Source: an uncultured Clostridia bacterium
GTDB lineage: Bacteria > Bacillota > Clostridia > Saccharofermentanales > Saccharofermentanaceae
Assembly: GCA_947167045.1 (NCBI GenBank)
Contig: CAMVGO010000004.1
Coordinates: 1-64,000, forward strand
Length of the DNA: 64,000 bases
Direction of reading: 5' to 3'
The translations under genes were made by a program, and so were the position numbers. Shown in pieces: positions 60,489 to 64,000 of the stretch. A model generated the notes under the pieces. It made no database searches and had not been told where the DNA came from. It worked only from the letters and a program-made list of their open reading frames with translations. Each line of letters opens with the position of its first letter. Position 1 is the first letter of the stretch.

Positions 60489-60757
60489 ATATTATCCCCC
60501 TTGATAAAAATATAAATATATTTTACACCTTATGGGCATTAAATAAACCTTCTCATTCTCCCCTTACATGCAGCCGGGTGTTAATGACCAATGTATAGTT
60601 TGTGAATTTACTTTGACTATCAAACTATTGCCTCATGTTTGCCTTAATCACTTCTACTGCAAAATAAATAAAGACGATATTATGACGGCAGATGAACCGG
60701 TATCACAAGTCAGACGTAAACGCCGGCAACATCTGCTCAAAAAACGAGGTGCATACT

Positions 60758-61549
60758 ATGAATTACAAGATATATAACAACAATTCGAAGGAATGGGTCT
60801 TACTGATCCACGGACTTGGCGGAAGCATAAACACATGGAAATACCAGATCGAGGACCTGAACGAATATAACGTACTGGCAGTAGATCTTGAGGGACACGG
60901 CGGTTCCGCTTTCGAGAAGCGCAGACGTCTTCTTACAAGATCGGCTTCAGAGATCAACGAGATACTCGAGAGCGAGAACATCGAAAAAGTCCATGTCATC
61001 GCACTTTCGCTCGGCACACTGGTCGCAATGGAATTCGCTTATCTCTATAAAGAAAAGGTAAAGTCCATATTACTCGCTGGATTCGTACTCAACATGGGCA
61101 TAGGATACAAGTCTCTTCTGGCAATCCTCGAAGGCATCAAGTACTTCGTTCCCAAGAAGGTCTTCTACCCCGTATTTGCCAACCTCATGATGCCGCGCAA
61201 GAACCACAAGAAGTCAAGGGACATCTTCATCAGGGAATCCGTAAAGATGAAGTCAGTCGCTTTCAGGATGTGGCTCAGCGAATTGTTCAGGACTCAGTTC
61301 AAGCTGAACGAATACCTGATATCCATCGAAGAGAGCAAACTTCCGGTCATGTTCATTTCGGGCAAGCAGGATTATTTCTTCGTCAACAGTGTAAAGAGAA
61401 CCCAGAAGAAGATAAACGACGCTTCACTGTACTTCATCGAAAAATGCGGACACGTCTGCAGCATCGAAAAGCACAACGAGTTCAATTGCCTCATGATCGA
61501 TTTCCTGCACGAAATAAGCAAGCGCGAATACTATCCTTCAGCAGCCTGA
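60758..61549 (+). CDS. Alpha/beta-hydrolase
   Basis: 263 residues. The oxyanion region is WVLLIHGLGGSINTW, the nucleophile elbow is VIALSLGTLVAMEFAY (Ser in A-L-S-L-G), the acid is in FISGKQDYFF, and the catalytic His is in KCGHVCSI. The lid region (about 130-190) is basic and hydrophobic. ATG 60758 has GAGG eight bases upstream. It is convergent with an acyltransferase gene, so lipid ester hydrolysis is a guess only. Confidence 0.87.
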   Translation: MNYKIYNNNSKEWVLLIHGLGGSINTWKYQIEDLNEYNVLAVDLEGHGGSAFEKRRRLLTRSASEINEILESENIEKVHVIALSLGTLVAMEFAYLYKEKVKSILLAGFVLNMGIGYKSLLAILEGIKYFVPKKVFYPVFANLMMPRKNHKKSRDIFIRESVKMKSVAFRMWLSELFRTQFKLNEYLISIEESKLPVMFISGKQDYFFVNSVKRTQKKINDASLYFIEKCGHVCSIEKHNEFNCLMIDFLHEISKREYYPSAA

Positions 61550-61573
61550 AGACTAAAGACATAAGAAGCCTTA

Positions 61574-62848
61574 TCAGGATTCAGAGGAAGTCTTCCCTTT
61601 AGAAAGTTTATAGAGCTCTTCGGCGGCAAGTCTCGTCTTGGCAACGATGTCCCCTTCCTTCGGGAAGCAGAAATACAGGCAGTCGTTGGTACCGATGGAG
61701 ACTATGTCGCCGATCTCATACCAGTAGTAATCCGAATTGACGCTGTAGGATGCGCCCGGAGACTGCTCGTAATGAAGCTTCCCGTCACAGCCGTCGAGAA
61801 CAAAGCCGTTTACATCATGATGGAGTTTTCCGCTCCCCACCATGTACAGAGCTTTGGAGTCCTTTAATATCGCTATGTCGCAGTTTACATCGAGCTTGTA
61901 AGTTCCGTCCTCTATCTCTTTCTTGATCTGTTCCCTTTCCCAGGCGAACCAGTCAGGAATATGCGTGAACTTAGGCTCAACATTGATGCCATTGAGCCTG
62001 CCTAATGTATCGAGTTCATACTCGGCCCCACATTCCTCACACTTAAGGAGGATCCCCTTGCCTATGGTCTTTCCTTCCGTCATGCAGTGAGGACATTTAT
62101 AAAGGATCCTGTTAAGACCGTCAGCCCTGAAAGGCTCGTCGATCTCTATGTTATTGTCCTGCTGCCACTTGAAATAATCGAGCGTGAATTCCCTGTCAAG
62201 GATCTCGTCTATCTGCCTTACTTTGGTATTTGCAAGTTCTTCCGGAGTAAACAGACACTTCATCACACAGGATACTTTCACGTCACGCTTTTGCAGATTG
62301 TTATAGAGCGGATCTCTCGAAAAGGCACCGTATGTGGTGATCATGACTACAGGGTGCTTGAGTTTTTTCAGGAGAACCCCGAGTCTTCTCGGGATCCTGG
62401 TCCCCGTTCCGTCAAGCGAATAGCCGGCTTCAGGATACATAAGGACACTTGCTTTATTGACGTTTAAGGCATGGTCCATATCCGAAATAAGAGTCATGTC
62501 CGAAACGAACTTTCTCGTCGGAATGCATCCTAAGGATCTCATCAGTCCCTCTTTTCCGACCAGGGCATCAGATGTACAGACGATGCTGAAAGGACGGCCT
62601 TTAAGGACTTCAAATGCTATGGCAAGATCCGTAAAGCTGCAGTGGTTCATGAGGATCATCCACGGACCGTCGCCCGCTCTTTCCATATCCTTTTTCTCAC
62701 ATGTGAAGCTGACCTTCTTAAGCTCGCCGCCTAAAGCGATACGTGCTATGCCTGCAAGAAGTCCGGATGGCTTTTTTGGCTTTTTATGTTCCCAAGAAGG
62801 CAGCGCCATGACCGCTTCGTAATCCATCGTCTTTGTCTTTATCTTCAT
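61574..62848 (-). CDS. Acyltransferase with zinc ribbon, paralogue of the fusion's C-terminal half
   Basis: 424 residues without membrane helices. A PlsC-like domain has LMNHCSFTDLAIAF (His69, Asp74) and VLMYPEAGYSLDGTG, again PEA rather than PEG. A four-Cys zinc ribbon (CPHCMTEG...CEECGAEYELDTLG) and an end domain (HIPDWFAWEREQIKKEIEDG, TYKLDVNCDIAI) follow. The same motifs occur in the same order in the protein at 52542-55202 (HIPDWYEWQRGFVHDE, GTYKLDIPVRV), so the two share this whole module. GGGGAA precedes the ATG. Confidence 0.82.
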   Translation of the reverse strand: MKIKTKTMDYEAVMALPSWEHKKPKKPSGLLAGIARIALGGELKKVSFTCEKKDMERAGDGPWMILMNHCSFTDLAIAFEVLKGRPFSIVCTSDALVGKEGLMRSLGCIPTRKFVSDMTLISDMDHALNVNKASVLMYPEAGYSLDGTGTRIPRRLGVLLKKLKHPVVMITTYGAFSRDPLYNNLQKRDVKVSCVMKCLFTPEELANTKVRQIDEILDREFTLDYFKWQQDNNIEIDEPFRADGLNRILYKCPHCMTEGKTIGKGILLKCEECGAEYELDTLGRLNGINVEPKFTHIPDWFAWEREQIKKEIEDGTYKLDVNCDIAILKDSKALYMVGSGKLHHDVNGFVLDGCDGKLHYEQSPGASYSVNSDYYWYEIGDIVSIGTNDCLYFCFPKEGDIVAKTRLAAEELYKLSKGKTSSES

Positions 62849-62884
62849 TGATAATTCCCCTGTTTGTCTTTCATATTGAAAGGA

Positions 62885-63766
62885 TCATGCATTCTGCATT
62901 TCTTCCTCGAGTCCCAAATGCACCTGATATTGCTTATAGATGAAACTCATTAACTCTACGAAATCGCCGGTTACCAACTTTTCCATCTTCTTAAGAGCGG
63001 CAACAGCCTCCTGCCGTTTTCCGAGATGAAGATCGAATTCAGCTTCGATGTAATACCTTGTATAAAATCTCATCGCTGCCTCTGAATCCATGGCCAGTAC
63101 TTTATTAAGGTATTCCTCTGCCCGTTCATAATTACCCAGCAGCATATAGTAATTGTAGTAGATCGCATATGTTGAAACAGTAAGCACATCATTCTTAAAC
63201 TGCGAATCAAGCAAAGGCTTGGCACGTTCGATGAGCTTTATGGCATTTTCTCTGTCGTTCAGGCCTTTGTATGTATCGATATAACAGCCGTAGTACATAA
63301 GAGCCGATGTTCCGTAGTCTATAAAGCGAACGCTCTTACCGGTGAAATCACTTTCATTAAGGAGCGAGAGAAGCTGGAGCGACTTGTCATATTCGCCTTT
63401 CATGTTGTGGTAATCCACGGTAAACAGGACAAAGTCCTTAAGATATACGGGGTCTATTTTCTCTCCGTTTTTATATGCATCTATTGCTTTTCCGGCAAGC
63501 TCGAAATACCTGTCGGTGTAACCATGCGTAAAGACCTCCCTGCGGAATTCGCTGTAGACCTTGCTGTACGGTTTGTTCTTTTCTGATATGAGCATGATCT
63601 TAAAAATGATCAGCGCAACAGGGATCGCAGCCACAAGGATTATCACGACAGCAATAAGAAAATTGAATTTGATAAAACTGTGCACCAGCCTGGTTACGGA
63701 TCCGGCAATAAGAACGGTCAGAAGATACAAAAGACCGTATGTCTTGATATAGACTTTCTTATCCAT
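62885..63766 (-). CDS. Membrane protein with TPR-like repeats
   Basis: 293 residues. Two membrane helices lie at about 8-30 and 35-60 (FLIAVVIILVAAIPVALIIF). A cytoplasmic helical region with TPR-like units follows (YFELAGKAIDAYKNGEK, MLLGNYERAEEYLNKVLAMD, LHLGKRQEAVAALKKMEKL). Probably a protein-protein scaffold. GGAGG lies between the stop of the upstream gene and this ATG, so they are cotranscribed. Confidence 0.78.
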   Translation of the reverse strand: MDKKVYIKTYGLLYLLTVLIAGSVTRLVHSFIKFNFLIAVVIILVAAIPVALIIFKIMLISEKNKPYSKVYSEFRREVFTHGYTDRYFELAGKAIDAYKNGEKIDPVYLKDFVLFTVDYHNMKGEYDKSLQLLSLLNESDFTGKSVRFIDYGTSALMYYGCYIDTYKGLNDRENAIKLIERAKPLLDSQFKNDVLTVSTYAIYYNYYMLLGNYERAEEYLNKVLAMDSEAAMRFYTRYYIEAEFDLHLGKRQEAVAALKKMEKLVTGDFVELMSFIYKQYQVHLGLEEEMQNA

Positions 63767-63780
63767 CAGTATTCCTCCAT

Positions 63781-64000
63781 TTACTTTTTCGAGGCAATGA
63801 CAAGAAAATGAGGACTTATGCCCATCATGGTCTCCTCATGTTCTGTAGCCCTTATTATCGTAAGAAGGCGTTCTCTTCTACCCTCATCTTCCCATTTCGA
63901 GGCAATATCAGGCGCTATCCACGAGCACCCTTCAACGGCAACGTTTTCCATGACTTCAAAGCCCGAATCCGTTACCTCATCCCTCAGTCCGTCAATCGTA
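63781..64000 (-). CDS. SAM-dependent methyltransferase, C-terminal end (partial)
   Basis: The gene runs off the window at its 5' side; the last 72 or so codons are seen, ending at TAA 63781-63783. The residues (VEGCSWIAPDIASKW, RRERLLTIIRATEHEETMMG, ISPHFLVIASKK) match the C-terminal part of class I SAM-dependent methyltransferases, as I recall that family. The catalytic SAM-binding region is outside the window. It is upstream of the TPR membrane protein gene by 14 bp. Confidence 0.7.
   Translation of the reverse strand, partial: TIDGLRDEVTDSGFEVMENVAVEGCSWIAPDIASKWEDEGRRERLLTIIRATEHEETMMGISPHFLVIASKK

Overview
The window reads as chromosomal DNA of a Gram-positive, low-to-mid G+C anaerobe, most likely class Clostridia (phylum Bacillota). 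The signs are RqcH, QueH, a CdaA-type diadenylate cyclase, a PadR/HAAS-domain operon, lipobox lipoproteins with Thr/Pro/Glu-rich linkers, GGAGG ribosome sites with several GTG/TTG starts, and GltX plus GlnS side by side. Genus cannot be fixed from the sequence alone. I see no insertion sequence, integrase, prophage or CRISPR array. The window is dense, with short gaps and many stop/start overlaps.

Layout. 1-2.7 kb: end of prs, a small membrane protein, rqcH. 2.6-7 kb (minus): ruvC-ruvA-ruvB-queH and a pyrimidine nucleoside phosphorylase. 7.1-8.5 kb: a Gfo/Idh/MocA oxidoreductase and tRNA-Lys. 8.6-13.3 kb (minus): a four-gene operon of kinase, TerY-like vWA protein, PP2C phosphatase and a coiled-coil protein, matching the known TerY-P triad. 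13.4-16.8 kb (minus): an operon of bacterial PH-domain protein, sirtuin with a histone-H1-like tail, and a membrane-anchored MutS-like ATPase. 16.8-23 kb (minus): divergent type IIA topoisomerase (ParE-like, ParC-like) coupled to a membrane protein with a deacetylase-like domain. 23-25.4 kb: zinc-ribbon proteins, tRNA-Arg, tRNA-Gly, an SH3 lipoprotein. 25.4-32.7 kb: envelope genes, including a CdaA-CdaR fusion with a hexapeptide-repeat acyltransferase-like protein, and three enzyme relatives (GH5, M28, dehydroquinate-synthase-like) whose catalytic or metal-binding residues are replaced. 32.8-36 kb: gltX-glnS. 36-37.5 kb: a TetR regulator and flavodoxin-ferredoxin protein with a clear palindromic operator over their promoter. 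37.5-40.3 kb: a polar amino acid ABC transporter. 40.3-42.7 kb: divergent upp and a uracil/xanthine permease, which with the nucleoside phosphorylase form a pyrimidine salvage set. 43.5-48.8 kb: a 1761-residue DUF4011 helicase-nuclease of a type linked to phage defence. 48.9-55.4 kb: YgjP-like peptidase, acyl-CoA ligase, PlsC, and an unusual NCS1-permease/acyltransferase fusion preceded by a 51-residue membrane protein. 55.4-58.9 kb: lipoprotein, PadR-HAAS-small membrane protein operon, amidase-like protein. 58.9-60 kb: zinc-ribbon protein and tmRNA. 60-64 kb: PASTA protein, alpha/beta hydrolase, a second acyltransferase matching the C-terminal half of the fusion, a TPR membrane protein, and the end of a methyltransferase.

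The best candidates for something undescribed are the permease-acyltransferase fusion with its coupled small membrane protein, the TerY-P operon next to the PH/sirtuin/MutS-like operon, the CdaA-CdaR fusion, and the group of degenerate surface enzymes. All functions are inferred from motifs read by eye; no database search was possible.
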